A stretch of 64,000 nt of DNA from the NCBI GenBank assembly GCA_902623975.1, contig CACNVR010000003.1:55938-119937 (forward strand), given 5' to 3'. The notes beneath the pieces are model-generated. The model did no database searches, had not been told where the DNA came from, and was given only the letters and a program-made list of their open reading frames with translations. The position numbers and the translations under genes are program-made. Positions 29,887-40,696 of this stretch are shown piece by piece. Position 1 is the first letter of the stretch. The number at the start of each line of letters is the position of its first letter. This stretch comes from an uncultured Pelagibacteraceae bacterium. Lineage in GTDB: Bacteria > Pseudomonadota > Alphaproteobacteria > Pelagibacterales > Pelagibacteraceae.

Positions 29887-30753
29887 TTACTTAATTAAAC
29901 CATGGTCTCTGTTATAAGACGAAATATTTGAAGTCTTTAAACCATCCAGATATTTTCTATCAACACTCCAAATTGAAACTTTTAAAGGAAAACATTTGGC
30001 TACATCAGACGAATGTTCAGAACCACAGTCACCACCTGGACAAGCAGAAAGAACACCCAATAAATCTGTTTCAGCAAAAAATTCTAGATAATCACCTGGT
30101 CTTACGGGACTTGCTTTCATGAAATATTGCTTAGTATCATTTGTAAAACCTGTAAGCATAAAAACATTTAATACGTCATGAACAATTTTTTCAGCTTCAT
30201 TTATATTCATACCCTTTTCATGAACTAATGCTCTTGTTAAATTTGAATGACAACAGTAATGATAATCATTACCTGATATTAGCTTAGAAGTATAAGGATC
30301 ACATCTTGTTCCTATTACATCGTGTACTGATCCACCATCTTCGTCATAATCATACCAATCTAATGTGTCCCAAGTGATTGTGGCTAATGATCTTAAATAA
30401 GGAAAACTGCTATACATCTTATCTCCAACTGAAATATGTGTGCCATATAATGCTCTTGTTTTGCCTGAATAAAATTTTTCATCAAAATTATTTGCTTGAA
30501 ATAAGTTTAAATCGCCTACTTGTGGTCCCTCCACACTTTCAACTCTGAAAAAATTACCTGATTTAACATTAAATGTTTTTGCATCTCGAGGAGGAATTAT
30601 AACTTCATCTTTCTTTTTTAGATGATTTCTTGCTTTGAGAAGAATATCCAAATTTTTATTTTCTAAATTATCATTCGGATAACAAACAATAGTTTTTTTT
30701 CCTGCCCTTTCTTTGAAATTAGTTGGTTTCTTTGAAAATTTATTAATTTTCAT
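29887..30753 (-). CDS. DUF1989 / urea carboxylase-associated family protein
   Basis: GNFFRVESVEGPQVGDLNLFQANN, YHYCCHSNLTRAL, ASPVRPGDYLEFFAETDLLGVLSACPGGDCG. Confidence 0.82.
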   Translation of the reverse strand: MKINKFSKKPTNFKERAGKKTIVCYPNDNLENKNLDILLKARNHLKKKDEVIIPPRDAKTFNVKSGNFFRVESVEGPQVGDLNLFQANNFDEKFYSGKTRALYGTHISVGDKMYSSFPYLRSLATITWDTLDWYDYDEDGGSVHDVIGTRCDPYTSKLISGNDYHYCCHSNLTRALVHEKGMNINEAEKIVHDVLNVFMLTGFTNDTKQYFMKASPVRPGDYLEFFAETDLLGVLSACPGGDCGSEHSSDVAKCFPLKVSIWSVDRKYLDGLKTSNISSYNRDHGLIK

Positions 30754-32355
30754 TTATTTACTTGCAGGAGCATTATCTTTGAATAGCTTGTAATCTAAAC
30801 TGTCGATCAATGCTTTAAAAGAGGCCTCAATTATGTTTGTAGATACACCGATCGTAAACCAATTTTTGCCTTGTGAGTCAGTGCTTTCGATGGAGACCCT
30901 TGTAACAGCCTCTGTACCTGTATTTAAAATTCTAACTTTATAATCAACTAATTTTAGATCTTTCAAATACTTAGAATATTTTGCTAACTTATCAACATTT
31001 TGCCTAATCGCATTATCTAAGGCGTTAACAGGTCCATTTCCCTCACCTTCACAAATAATTTTTTCTCCATCTACTTCTAATTTGGCTTTTGCAGAAGAGA
31101 CTATGTCTCCAGATTTATTTTTTTTAACAGAAACATCATATTCATTAATGGATATATATCTTGGAATTTCTCCAATGATTCTTCTTGCTAATAATTCAAA
31201 CGATGCATCCGCTCCATCATAGCTGTAACCTATAAATTCTCTATCTTTAACCTCATCCAATAACTTTTTAATTTTTGGATCATTTTCTTTAATATCAATT
31301 TTAATACTTTGTAACCTGGAAATTATATTTGATTTTCCTGATTGATCAGAAACAACTATATTTCTATTATTTCCAACATCCTCAGGGTTTATATGTTCAT
31401 AAGTTTTTGGATCTTTTTGAACAGCAGAAACATGCAAACCTCCTTTATGAGAAAAGGCAGCCGCTCCAACATATGGTAAGTGTTGATTAGGTTTTCTATT
31501 TAAAATTTCATCTAATAATCTAGAGCATTGAGTTAAATTTTTCATATCATTTGATTTAATTCCTGTCTCAAATTTTGATGAAAAATCCTTTTTTAAAAAA
31601 AAAGTTGGAATTAGAGACATTAAATTTGCATTACCACATCTCTCACCCAAACCATTAATTGTGCCTTGTATTTGTCTTGCACCAGACAATATAGCTGCTA
31701 GAGAATTAGCTACTGCATTTCCAGTATCATTATGGGCATGTATTCCTAAATTTTCACCTGGTATAACTTTTGATACCTCAGAAACTATAGCTGAAACTTC
31801 ATGTGGAAGTGTCCCACCATTAGTATCACACAAAATAATCCATCTTGCTCCCTGATCAAAAGCTGCTTTTAGACATGCCAATGCATATTGTGGATTATTT
31901 TTATAACCATCGAAAAAATGTTCAGCATCAAACATAAATTCCTTTTTAGCTTTAACAAAATGTTTTGCACTTTCACTAATATTCTCTAAGTTTTCCTCAT
32001 TAGTTATTTCCAAAGCAACATCAACATGAAAATCCCACGACTTTCCAACTAAACATACAGCAGATGTGTTTGAGTCCATTAAGGCAGATAAACCAGTATC
32101 GTTTTCTGCACTTCGACCAGATTTTTTAGTCATACCAAAACATGTAAGTTTTGAATTTTTAAAATTATGCTTTTTTTGAAAAAACTCAGTATCGGTGGGA
32201 TTAGCACCGGGCCAACCTCCTTCAATATAATCAACACCAAGATTATCCAAAGCAGATGCAATTTTTTCTTTATCTTCAATAGAAAAATCAACTCCTTGCG
32301 TTTGAGCGCCATCTCTTAATGTTGTGTCAAAAATATATAATCGTTCTTTGCTCAT
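30754..32355 (-). CDS. cimA: (R)-citramalate synthase
   Basis: YIFDTTLRDGAQTQGVDFSIEDKEKIASALDNLGVDYIEGGWPGANPTD; LGIHAHNDTGNAVANS. Confidence 0.93.
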   Translation of the reverse strand: MSKERLYIFDTTLRDGAQTQGVDFSIEDKEKIASALDNLGVDYIEGGWPGANPTDTEFFQKKHNFKNSKLTCFGMTKKSGRSAENDTGLSALMDSNTSAVCLVGKSWDFHVDVALEITNEENLENISESAKHFVKAKKEFMFDAEHFFDGYKNNPQYALACLKAAFDQGARWIILCDTNGGTLPHEVSAIVSEVSKVIPGENLGIHAHNDTGNAVANSLAAILSGARQIQGTINGLGERCGNANLMSLIPTFFLKKDFSSKFETGIKSNDMKNLTQCSRLLDEILNRKPNQHLPYVGAAAFSHKGGLHVSAVQKDPKTYEHINPEDVGNNRNIVVSDQSGKSNIISRLQSIKIDIKENDPKIKKLLDEVKDREFIGYSYDGADASFELLARRIIGEIPRYISINEYDVSVKKNKSGDIVSSAKAKLEVDGEKIICEGEGNGPVNALDNAIRQNVDKLAKYSKYLKDLKLVDYKVRILNTGTEAVTRVSIESTDSQGKNWFTIGVSTNIIEASFKALIDSLDYKLFKDNAPASK

Positions 32356-33695
32356 TTAAATTTCCAGTGTGTTTTACCATCTTTGTCCTCTATTAAAACA
32401 CCTTTATCTTGAAGATCATCTCTAATTTTATCTGCTTCTTTATAATCTTTTTTTTCTCGAGCTTTATTTCTTAAATCAATCATTTTTCTTATTTCTGTTT
32501 CACTTATAGAAACTTTAATCTTTTTATAACCTTCCCATTGATGATTATCCTCATTAAATAAGCCAACAAACTGACAAGCTGATATAAAGAGATCTTTATC
32601 TTCCCCTTTGCTGGCTTTTTCATAAAGTTGATGCAAATTAGTTATATAACCAGGAGTATTTAAATCTTCATACAAAGGTTTTAAAACCTCATCGGGTATT
32701 TGAACATTCTTAATTTCAGATGAATAAATACGGTACCATTTATCTAAAGTATTTTGACAATCATTAATTAATTTATCATTCCAATCTAATGGTTGTTTGT
32801 AATGAGCGCTCATTAAAGCCAATCTAACAATCTGACCACTCATTTTATTTCTAAAATCTTTTATCTTTAAGATATTTCCCTGAGATTTTGCCATTTTCTC
32901 ATTAGACATTGTAATAAAAGCATTGTGCACCCAATATTTCGCAAAAGTTTGTGTTTCGTTTGCACATCTTGATTGTGCTATTTCATTCTCGTGATGAGGA
33001 AAAATTAGATCTATACCTCCACCATGAATATCAAATTCTTTACCTAAAAATTTTTTTGACATCGCTGAACACTCCAAGTGCCAGCCTGGTCTTCCTTTTC
33101 CCCAAGGGGAGTCCCATGAAGGTTCATCATCACTAGAAGGTTTCCATAATACAAAATCTTCTGAATTTTTTTTATTTTCACTTATTTCAACTCTTGAACC
33201 TGCAATAAGATCTTCTAATTTCTTGTTAGATAATTTCCCGTAATCTGAAAATTTTTTAACTTCAAAATATACGTGACTTTTATTTTCATAAGCAAATCCT
33301 TTTTTAATTAGTTCATTAATCATTTCTATCATCAAGGCAATATGTTCAGTTGCTTTAGGTTGAAAAGATGGATTCTCACAATTCAAAAATTTACAATCTT
33401 CAAAAAAATTTTTTGTTATTTTTTCAGTTAAATCTTTCGTAGATATCTTTTGATCTTTTGATGATTGAATTATTTTATCATCTATGTCTGTTATATTTCT
33501 CACATAAGTAACTTTTTTATAATTTTTTTTGAGTAATCTAAATAAAATATCAAATATAATTAGTGGTCTAGCATTTCCAATATGTGGATCATCATAAACA
33601 GTAGGTCCACAAACATACATTCCAATATGATCTTTATTTTTGGGAACAAATTGTTCTTTTTTATTTGTTAAATTATTTGTAAGAAAAATATCCAT
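32352..33695 (-). CDS. cysS: Cysteinyl-tRNA synthetase
   Basis: MYVCGPTVYDDPHIGNARPLIIFDIL; GRPGWHLECSAM; EKMAKSQGN. Confidence 0.97.
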   Translation of the reverse strand: MDIFLTNNLTNKKEQFVPKNKDHIGMYVCGPTVYDDPHIGNARPLIIFDILFRLLKKNYKKVTYVRNITDIDDKIIQSSKDQKISTKDLTEKITKNFFEDCKFLNCENPSFQPKATEHIALMIEMINELIKKGFAYENKSHVYFEVKKFSDYGKLSNKKLEDLIAGSRVEISENKKNSEDFVLWKPSSDDEPSWDSPWGKGRPGWHLECSAMSKKFLGKEFDIHGGGIDLIFPHHENEIAQSRCANETQTFAKYWVHNAFITMSNEKMAKSQGNILKIKDFRNKMSGQIVRLALMSAHYKQPLDWNDKLINDCQNTLDKWYRIYSSEIKNVQIPDEVLKPLYEDLNTPGYITNLHQLYEKASKGEDKDLFISACQFVGLFNEDNHQWEGYKKIKVSISETEIRKMIDLRNKAREKKDYKEADKIRDDLQDKGVLIEDKDGKTHWKFK

Positions 33696-33746
33696 ATCTA
33701 TTGATTAAGAAATATACCTTATTTGTTGATTTGTTAATCTAATTGA

Positions 33747-34484
33747 TTAACTAGGAATTTTGCATACTGGAATTGGGTCCATTTTATGCAAGTTTTGTTT
33801 TCTAATTTTTTCGAATTGTGCTTTATGAGGTGAGTCGGGATTTGCCATTGCGTCTTCAAGGTCTTCATAAGAAAAACCCAATTGACCTTCATCAGTTCTA
33901 CCATCGTCCCAAAGACCATCGGTTGGAGGAGCATCAATTATTTCTTTTAGTATTCCTAATTCTTTACCAAGTTCCCAAACCTCTGTTTTATTACAATCAG
34001 CAATTGGAGAAATATCAACTCCACCATCACCATATTTCGTGTAAAAACCAACACCAAAATCCTCAACTTTATTTCCTGTTCCAACAACTATGCCCTTATT
34101 CGCAGCTGCAACCTGATATAATGTAGTCATTCTTAATCTTGCTCTTGAATTTGCAAAACCATGTTCATTATCAAATTTATTCAAAGTAGATGAAAATGTC
34201 TCAAATAACTTATCTAAACTAATTGTATGAGCTTGCACATTTTTAAATTTTTTTGCTAACCAATTTTGGTGCTTAAGACTCAAATCATGTTGATGATCTT
34301 TTTGTCTTATTGGCATACTCAAAACTATAGTTTTGAGTCCTGTCATTGCACTCAGTGTGCTAGATACTGATGAGTCAATCCCTCCAGAAATACCAATCAC
34401 TAAAGACTGTGCTTTAGTCGGCATTTGATCAACATATGTTTTGATCCAATTTGATATATATTTTACTTTTTCTGAAGGAGTCAT
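33747..34484 (-). CDS. nadE: NAD+ synthase (NH3-dependent form, no glutaminase domain)
   Basis: LVIGISGGIDSSVSSTLSAM; VVGTGNKVEDFGVGFYTKYGDGGVDISPIAD. Confidence 0.93.
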   Translation of the reverse strand: MTPSEKVKYISNWIKTYVDQMPTKAQSLVIGISGGIDSSVSSTLSAMTGLKTIVLSMPIRQKDHQHDLSLKHQNWLAKKFKNVQAHTISLDKLFETFSSTLNKFDNEHGFANSRARLRMTTLYQVAAANKGIVVGTGNKVEDFGVGFYTKYGDGGVDISPIADCNKTEVWELGKELGILKEIIDAPPTDGLWDDGRTDEGQLGFSYEDLEDAMANPDSPHKAQFEKIRKQNLHKMDPIPVCKIPS

Positions 34485-34522
34485 ACTATATATTTAATCA
34501 CATTGTATTTTAAAACAATGGC

Positions 34523-35908
34523 CTAAGATGCCGCTTGAATAGCATTTTTAGAATAGCTGCTATTCTTTTTTATCTCGTCTGAAATTAAAAAAGCCAATTC
34601 TAAAGCCTGGTCAGAATTTAATCTTGGATCACAATGTGTATGATATCTACTTGATAGATCAGCATCTGATATTTTTCTAGCACCACCTGTACATTCTGTT
34701 ACATCCTGGCCAGTCATTTCGACATGTAATCCACCTGCATATGAACCTTCCGCTTGGTGAACTGCAAAAACATTTTTCACCTCACTTACTACATCATTGA
34801 AAGGTCTTGTTTTGAAACCAGTGGTTGATTTTATTGTATTCCCATGCATTGGGTCGCAAGACCAAAGTACATTTAGGCCTGCTTTTTTTATTCCTCTAAT
34901 TAATTTTGGTAAAAATTTTTCAACATTTTGATGACCAAATCTTGATATCAAAGTTATTTTACCTTTTTCATTCTGAGGATTGATAGCCTCACAAATCTTA
35001 GCAATTTCATCTGCCTTTGAAGTTGGTCCACATTTTATTCCGATAGGGTTTTCTATTCCTCTACAAAATTCGACGTGTCCTCCATCTAGCTGTCTTGTTC
35101 GATCACCAATCCATACAAAGTGTGCTGACGTATCATGATATTCTCCAGTTGTTGAGTCAACTCTAGTCATACTTTCTTCAAATGGTAAATGTAAAGCTTC
35201 ATGTGATGTCCAAAAATTCACTGTGTATAATCTATTATTAAAATCTGAAGTTATTCCACAAGCTTCCATAAATGCAAGAGCATCTGCAATTTTATCTTCT
35301 AAATCTTTAAATCTTTTAGCTTGAGGACTTTTTTTAATATAATCTAAATTCCATAGGTGTACTTTATTTAAATCTGCAAAACCTCCTTTAGAAAATGCTC
35401 TTAAAAGATTTAGAGTTGATGCTGATTGAGAGTAAGCTCTAAACATTCTTTTTGGATCAGGTCTTCTAGCTTTTTCATTAAAATCTATCGCATTAATATT
35501 ATCACCCAAATAGCTTGGTAATTCCTTATTACCTTGTTTTTCAGTTGGAGCACTTCTTGGTTTAGAAAACTGTCCAGCAATTCTGCCAAGTTTCACAACT
35601 GGTAATGATGCTGAGTAAGTTAAAATTAAAGACATTTGAAGAATAACTTTGAAAGTATCTCTTATTTTATCTGGATGAAATTCTGCAAAACTTTCTGCAC
35701 AATCTCCTCCTTGCAAAAGAAAAGCTTTGCCATCTACAACTTTTGCTAATTGATCTTTTAAATGTCTAGTTTCACCTGCAAAAACAAGAGGAGGAAATGT
35801 TTTTAATTTATTTAAAACATTATTTAACTCCTTTTCATCATCATACGTAGGTATGTGTTTCACAGGATACTTTCTCCAGCTATTTATTTTCCAATTTTTC
35901 ATATTCAA
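34523..35908 (-). CDS. Class II 3-deoxy-7-phosphoheptulonate (DAHP) synthase
   Basis: FLLQGGDCAESFAEFHPDKIRD, WSCDPMHGNTIKSTTGFKTRPF, DVTECTGGA. Confidence 0.95.
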   Translation of the reverse strand: MNMKNWKINSWRKYPVKHIPTYDDEKELNNVLNKLKTFPPLVFAGETRHLKDQLAKVVDGKAFLLQGGDCAESFAEFHPDKIRDTFKVILQMSLILTYSASLPVVKLGRIAGQFSKPRSAPTEKQGNKELPSYLGDNINAIDFNEKARRPDPKRMFRAYSQSASTLNLLRAFSKGGFADLNKVHLWNLDYIKKSPQAKRFKDLEDKIADALAFMEACGITSDFNNRLYTVNFWTSHEALHLPFEESMTRVDSTTGEYHDTSAHFVWIGDRTRQLDGGHVEFCRGIENPIGIKCGPTSKADEIAKICEAINPQNEKGKITLISRFGHQNVEKFLPKLIRGIKKAGLNVLWSCDPMHGNTIKSTTGFKTRPFNDVVSEVKNVFAVHQAEGSYAGGLHVEMTGQDVTECTGGARKISDADLSSRYHTHCDPRLNSDQALELAFLISDEIKKNSSYSKNAIQAAS

Positions 35909-35937
35909 CTTAAGATTGTTGTATCAGAGTTTGACTG

Positions 35938-37758
35938 TTATTCAACAGTTACAGATTTAGCTAAATTTCTAGGTTTATCAATATCATAACCTTTTTTGAG
36001 TGCAGAATAATATGCTAGTTTTTGTAAAGGTATTGTCAAAAGAAATGGCAATAAATCATCATTGGTACTTTCAACTTCGATAGTTTCCCATATGTTTTCA
36101 GAAACTACTTCATCTTTACTTTTATTTGTAATTAATAAAACTTTTGCGCCTCTTGCTATTACTTCCTGCATATTTGAAATTGTTTTTTTATAATAATTGT
36201 CTCTAGGTGCTAAAATAACTACAGGCATACCTTCCTCAATCAGTGCTAAAGGTCCATGTTTCATTTCACCAGCTGGATAACCTTCCGCATGAACATACGA
36301 TAGCTCTTTAAGCTTTAGTGCGCCCTCTAATGCGATTGGATAGGAAAACCCTCTGCCCAAAAACATCGACCCTTTCGCCTCATTAAAAGTGTTAGAAATA
36401 GGTTGTATTTTATTGTCAGTTAACAAAGTTTGCTCAACTAGTTTAGGTAATTCTTTCAAATATTTAATTTTTTCAACAAAAACATCTTTTTCTAAATCTT
36501 TTTTTAGAGATCCAAGTTTAAGAGCAAGAATATATAAAATTAAGATTTGACCCAAAAAAGCCTTTGTGGATGCTACTCCAATTTCTGTTCCACAGTGTAT
36601 TGGTAAAACAAATTCCGAATCTCTTGCAATAGAACTCTCAATTACATTTACAACAGCACATGTTTTCATTCCATTTTTCTTACATAAGTCCAAAGCAGCA
36701 TATGTATCTGCTGTTTCACCAGACTGAGATACAAAAACATATAAGGTTTCTTTTTTAAATCTATTTTTTCTATATCGAAACTCTGATGCAATATCTACAT
36801 CGACATCTAATGATGTTAATTCTTCAAACCAATATTTAGCCATCAAACAAGAATGATACGCAGTTCCACAACCAATCAATTTTAGTGAAGAAAATTCATC
36901 AATTTTCCAAGGGAAGTTTAATATATTAATGTCATTGTTAGCATGATCAATATATTCTTTAATACCATTTTTAAGTGTTATTGGCTGTTCCTCAATTTCT
37001 TTAGCCATAAAATGTTTATAATCACCTTTGTCATATTTTTCTTCGTCTGAAGATAACTCTAAAACTTTTTTGTTTATTTTAACTCCCTCTTCATTAAAAA
37101 ATTCAACATGATCCTTTTTAATAATACAGAATTCACCATCATTTAGATAAGTAATCTTATTTGTCATTGATTTTAAAGCATAGGAGTCTGAACCTAAATA
37201 ATTTTCATTAGGACCATATCCTACAGCTAACGGTGAACCTCTTCTCGCTCCAACTATTAAATTTGGTTGATCTTTAAAAAGAATTCCAAGAGCAAAACTT
37301 CCATGCAAAGATTTCAAAGTTTTTTTTATAGAGTTTACAATATTCTCAGTTTTAAGATTTTCAGTAATTAAATGTACAATGACTTCCGTATCAGTCTGAG
37401 ATTTAAACTTATGACCTTTACTTACTAAAAATTTTTTTAGTAAAGTTGAATTTTCAATTATACCATTATGCACAACAGATACATTTTGTGATGAATGAGG
37501 ATGTGCATTAACGCTATTTGGTAATCCATGAGTTGCCCACCTTACATGACCAATGCCTATTGTACCTTCCATGCTTTGAACTAAAGAATTTTTTTCCAAA
37601 TTATCAACCCTACCCTCAGATTTCACTTCATTTATATGACCATCGGAAAGGGTTGCTATACCAGCAGAGTCGTATCCTCTGTATTCTAACTTTTTTAAAG
37701 AATTTATAATTGATGATGAGACAGATTTATTACTATTTATTCCAATTATTCCACACAT
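35938..37758 (-). CDS. glmS: Glutamine-fructose-6-phosphate aminotransferase
   Basis: MCGIIGINSN; YRGYDSAGIATL; FVSQSGETADTYAAL; C-terminal LAKSVTVE. Confidence 0.97.
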   Translation of the reverse strand: MCGIIGINSNKSVSSSIINSLKKLEYRGYDSAGIATLSDGHINEVKSEGRVDNLEKNSLVQSMEGTIGIGHVRWATHGLPNSVNAHPHSSQNVSVVHNGIIENSTLLKKFLVSKGHKFKSQTDTEVIVHLITENLKTENIVNSIKKTLKSLHGSFALGILFKDQPNLIVGARRGSPLAVGYGPNENYLGSDSYALKSMTNKITYLNDGEFCIIKKDHVEFFNEEGVKINKKVLELSSDEEKYDKGDYKHFMAKEIEEQPITLKNGIKEYIDHANNDINILNFPWKIDEFSSLKLIGCGTAYHSCLMAKYWFEELTSLDVDVDIASEFRYRKNRFKKETLYVFVSQSGETADTYAALDLCKKNGMKTCAVVNVIESSIARDSEFVLPIHCGTEIGVASTKAFLGQILILYILALKLGSLKKDLEKDVFVEKIKYLKELPKLVEQTLLTDNKIQPISNTFNEAKGSMFLGRGFSYPIALEGALKLKELSYVHAEGYPAGEMKHGPLALIEEGMPVVILAPRDNYYKKTISNMQEVIARGAKVLLITNKSKDEVVSENIWETIEVESTNDDLLPFLLTIPLQKLAYYSALKKGYDIDKPRNLAKSVTVE

Positions 37759-37760
37759 GA

Positions 37761-38384
37761 TTATTTTTTCTTTTTCTTATAGTTTTTTACTTCGGTTTGT
37801 AAACTTCTTGTTAAAGCAAGTGATCTTTTTCTTACATTCTTTGTTATAACTGAACCTGCGCCTACTACACTATCTGACTCAATTACTATAGGTGCAACTA
37901 AAGATGAATTCGAGCCAATAAAGACATTATCTCTTATTTTTGTTTTACTTTTTTTAATTCCATCATAGTTACACGTAATTGTACCAGCCCCAATATTAAC
38001 TGATTTTCCAATTATGCTGTCTCCAATATATGTTAAGTGATTTGCCTTAGATTTTTTTCCCAAAGTACTTTTTTTTATTTCAACAAAATTTCCAACTTTA
38101 GATCCCTCTTTTAAGATTGAACCTGGTCTTATTCTAGCATACGGACCAATATCAACTTTGTTTTCTATTTTACAGTTTTCTAATTGTGAAAAAGATTTAA
38201 TAGTTACATTATTGCCAATTTTTACTTTTGAGCCAAAAACAACATAAGGTTCAATAACAACATTTTTTCCAATTTTAGTATCTTTTGAAAAAAAAATTGT
38301 CTCAGGGCCAATCATCTTTACACCTAATCTCAAGAATTTGGTTCTTAAATATTTTTGGGAATTTTTTATATTTAACTGTTTCAT
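37761..38384 (-). CDS. Left-handed beta-helix acyltransferase equivalent to the C-terminal domain of GlmU
   Basis: [28 protein letters not shown]...[12 protein letters not shown]...[13 protein letters not shown]...[12 protein letters not shown]...[11 protein letters not shown]...[12 protein letters not shown]; no nucleotidyltransferase domain in the 207 aa ORF. Confidence 0.88.
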   Translation of the reverse strand: MKQLNIKNSQKYLRTKFLRLGVKMIGPETIFFSKDTKIGKNVVIEPYVVFGSKVKIGNNVTIKSFSQLENCKIENKVDIGPYARIRPGSILKEGSKVGNFVEIKKSTLGKKSKANHLTYIGDSIIGKSVNIGAGTITCNYDGIKKSKTKIRDNVFIGSNSSLVAPIVIESDSVVGAGSVITKNVRKRSLALTRSLQTEVKNYKKKKK

Positions 38385-38449
38385 CTTTGAAATTCTTTAT
38401 ATTAAGTATATATCTTTCTTAATTCACAAAATATTTCTTAAAAATACTT

Positions 38450-39139
38450 TTGATTATGAATGATAAATTTACAATTCTTTTTGATTTAGATGGGACTCTA
38501 GTGGATACAGCGCCTGATTTAATGAGGGCGCATAATCATGTTATGAATCAATATGGTTATCCAACTAAATCTACAGAGGAAATTAGAAACTTAGTTGGAC
38601 AAGGTGCTGGTGCTATGCTTGGACGATCTATTTGGGGTCAAGCTAAAAAAGAGTTTGGAAAAATTGAAGATGAAAAGATCAAAAAAGAAATGGTTAAAGA
38701 ATTTGTAAATTTCTATGGAAAAAATATAGTTAATGAAAGTACTCTTATAAATGGTGTTAAAGAATTTTTGATTTGGGCTAAAAAAAGGAATATATCAATG
38801 GCAGTATGCACTAATAAGCAGGAACATCTGTCAATAGATCTTTTAAAGAAGATTGGTATTTATGATTTTTTTGAATATGTAGCAGGTCACAATACTTTTG
38901 ATTATTGTAAACCTGATCCAAGACACTTAACTTCAGTAATTGAAATTTTAGATGGAGACGTAAAAAAATCATTAATGATTGGTGATAGTGAAACCGATGC
39001 GAATGCTGCAAAAGAAGCAGGAATACCTATTATTTTATTAGAAGACGGTTATACAGAAAAAAATACAACCGAAATTTATCATAATCACTTGATAAAGGAC
39101 TTCATTGGAATTGAAAAAATAGTAGAAAAATATCTTTAA
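38450..39139 (+). CDS. gph: Phosphoglycolate phosphatase-like HAD hydrolase
   Basis: ILFDLDGTLVDTAPDLMRAHNHVM; CTNKQEHL; MIGDSETDANAAKEAGIP. Confidence 0.9.
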   Translation: MIMNDKFTILFDLDGTLVDTAPDLMRAHNHVMNQYGYPTKSTEEIRNLVGQGAGAMLGRSIWGQAKKEFGKIEDEKIKKEMVKEFVNFYGKNIVNESTLINGVKEFLIWAKKRNISMAVCTNKQEHLSIDLLKKIGIYDFFEYVAGHNTFDYCKPDPRHLTSVIEILDGDVKKSLMIGDSETDANAAKEAGIPIILLEDGYTEKNTTEIYHNHLIKDFIGIEKIVEKYL

Positions 39140-39193
39140 TATTGATTATTTTTTTTTAACTATTAAAAACAATTTCGTTAATTAGGAGTTATT

Positions 39194-40696
39194 TTGAAAG
39201 TACATAAGGTTAAAGTTTATCCATCAAAAATACATTTACCAAAAAAAAACCAGCTCGCATGGAAAATAGCTGAAATAGCTAGTGACAATGCAAAATTAAA
39301 TAAAGACGCAATAGAAATGGTGATTAATAGAATAATTGATAACGCCTCTGTAGCGATCGCATCACTTAATAGAAAACCTGTAGTTTCTTCAAGAGAAATG
39401 GCACTTAAACATCCAAAAAAAAACGGCGCAACATTATTTGGTATAAATAGTAAATTAAAGTTCGATTGTGAGTGGGCTGCGTGGTCAAATGGAACAGCTG
39501 TAAGAGAACTTGATTTTCATGACACATTTTTAGCTGCAGATTATAGTCATCCTGGTGACAATATTCCTCCACTGATAAGTGTAGCTCAGCAAAATAAAAA
39601 AAGTGGTTTAGATCTTTTAAGAGGAATAATAACTGCTTATGAAGTTCAAGTTAATTTAGTAAAAGGAATTTGTTTACATAAACATAAAGTTGATCATATA
39701 GCTCATTTAGGTCCCAGTGTTGCTGCAGGATTGGGTACAATGTTAAAACTAAATACTGATACAATTTATCAAGCTGTGCAACAATCTCTTCATACTACAA
39801 TTTCAACTAGACAATCTAGAAAAGGAGAAATATCAAGCTGGAAAGCTTATGCACCTGCTCATGCCGGAAAACTTGCAATAGAAGCGGTTGACAGAGTTAT
39901 GCGTGGTGAAGGAGCTCCAAGTCCAATTTATGAAGGTGAAGATAGTGTTATTGCAAGAATTCTAGATGGTAAAAAAGCGCTTTACAAAATTCCCCTTCCA
40001 AAAAAAAATGAACCAAAAAAAGCTATACTTGAAACTTACACAAAAGAATACTCTGCAGAATACCAGTCTCAAGCTTTGATTGATTTGGCTAAAAAACTTA
40101 AAACTAAAATTTCAAATTTGAATCTTATTAAAAAAATTGACATATATACTAGTCATCACACACATTATGTAATTGGAACCGGTGCTAATGATCCTCAAAA
40201 AATGGATCCAAATGCAAGTAGAGAAACATTGGATCATTCGATAATGTATATATTTGCTGTAGCTTTAGAAGATGGTAATTGGCATCATATTAAATCCTAT
40301 ACAAAATCCAGAGCTAAAAGAAAAAGTACTGTAAAAATATGGAGATCAATAAAAACTCATGAGGATAAAAGATGGACTAAAAAATATCATAATCCAGATC
40401 CTAAAAAAAAATCTTTTGGTGCCAAAGTGATAGTTACACTTAAAAATGGGAAAAAAATTATCGAACAACAAGAAAGAGCTGATGCACATCCATATGGTTC
40501 ACGTCCATTTAAAAGACAAAACTATATAAATAAATTTATAATTTTGACTGAAAATATAGTAGATAAAAAAGAAAGTAGTAGATTTCTAAAAACAGTACAA
40601 AATTTAAAAAAATTAAAATCTGGACAATTAGATAGATTGAATATTGAGATTAAAAAAAATAAGATTAAAAGAAATTTTAAAAAAGGAATTTTTTAA
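39194..40696 (+). CDS. prpD: 2-methylcitrate dehydratase (MmgE/PrpD family); TTG start
   Basis: 500 aa; [37 protein letters not shown]-like [19 protein letters not shown]-like SD at 39184-39188 before TTG 39194. Confidence 0.9.
   Translation: MKVHKVKVYPSKIHLPKKNQLAWKIAEIASDNAKLNKDAIEMVINRIIDNASVAIASLNRKPVVSSREMALKHPKKNGATLFGINSKLKFDCEWAAWSNGTAVRELDFHDTFLAADYSHPGDNIPPLISVAQQNKKSGLDLLRGIITAYEVQVNLVKGICLHKHKVDHIAHLGPSVAAGLGTMLKLNTDTIYQAVQQSLHTTISTRQSRKGEISSWKAYAPAHAGKLAIEAVDRVMRGEGAPSPIYEGEDSVIARILDGKKALYKIPLPKKNEPKKAILETYTKEYSAEYQSQALIDLAKKLKTKISNLNLIKKIDIYTSHHTHYVIGTGANDPQKMDPNASRETLDHSIMYIFAVALEDGNWHHIKSYTKSRAKRKSTVKIWRSIKTHEDKRWTKKYHNPDPKKKSFGAKVIVTLKNGKKIIEQQERADAHPYGSRPFKRQNYINKFIILTENIVDKKESSRFLKTVQNLKKLKSGQLDRLNIEIKKNKIKRNFKKGIF

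Noticed and set aside
33734-33937. Minus-strand 67 aa ORF overlapping nadE
   Set aside because: Alternative frame of nadE; no independent support
37758-37761. Possible glmS ribozyme
   Set aside because: Only a few bases between glmU-like gene and glmS; no space for the ribozyme
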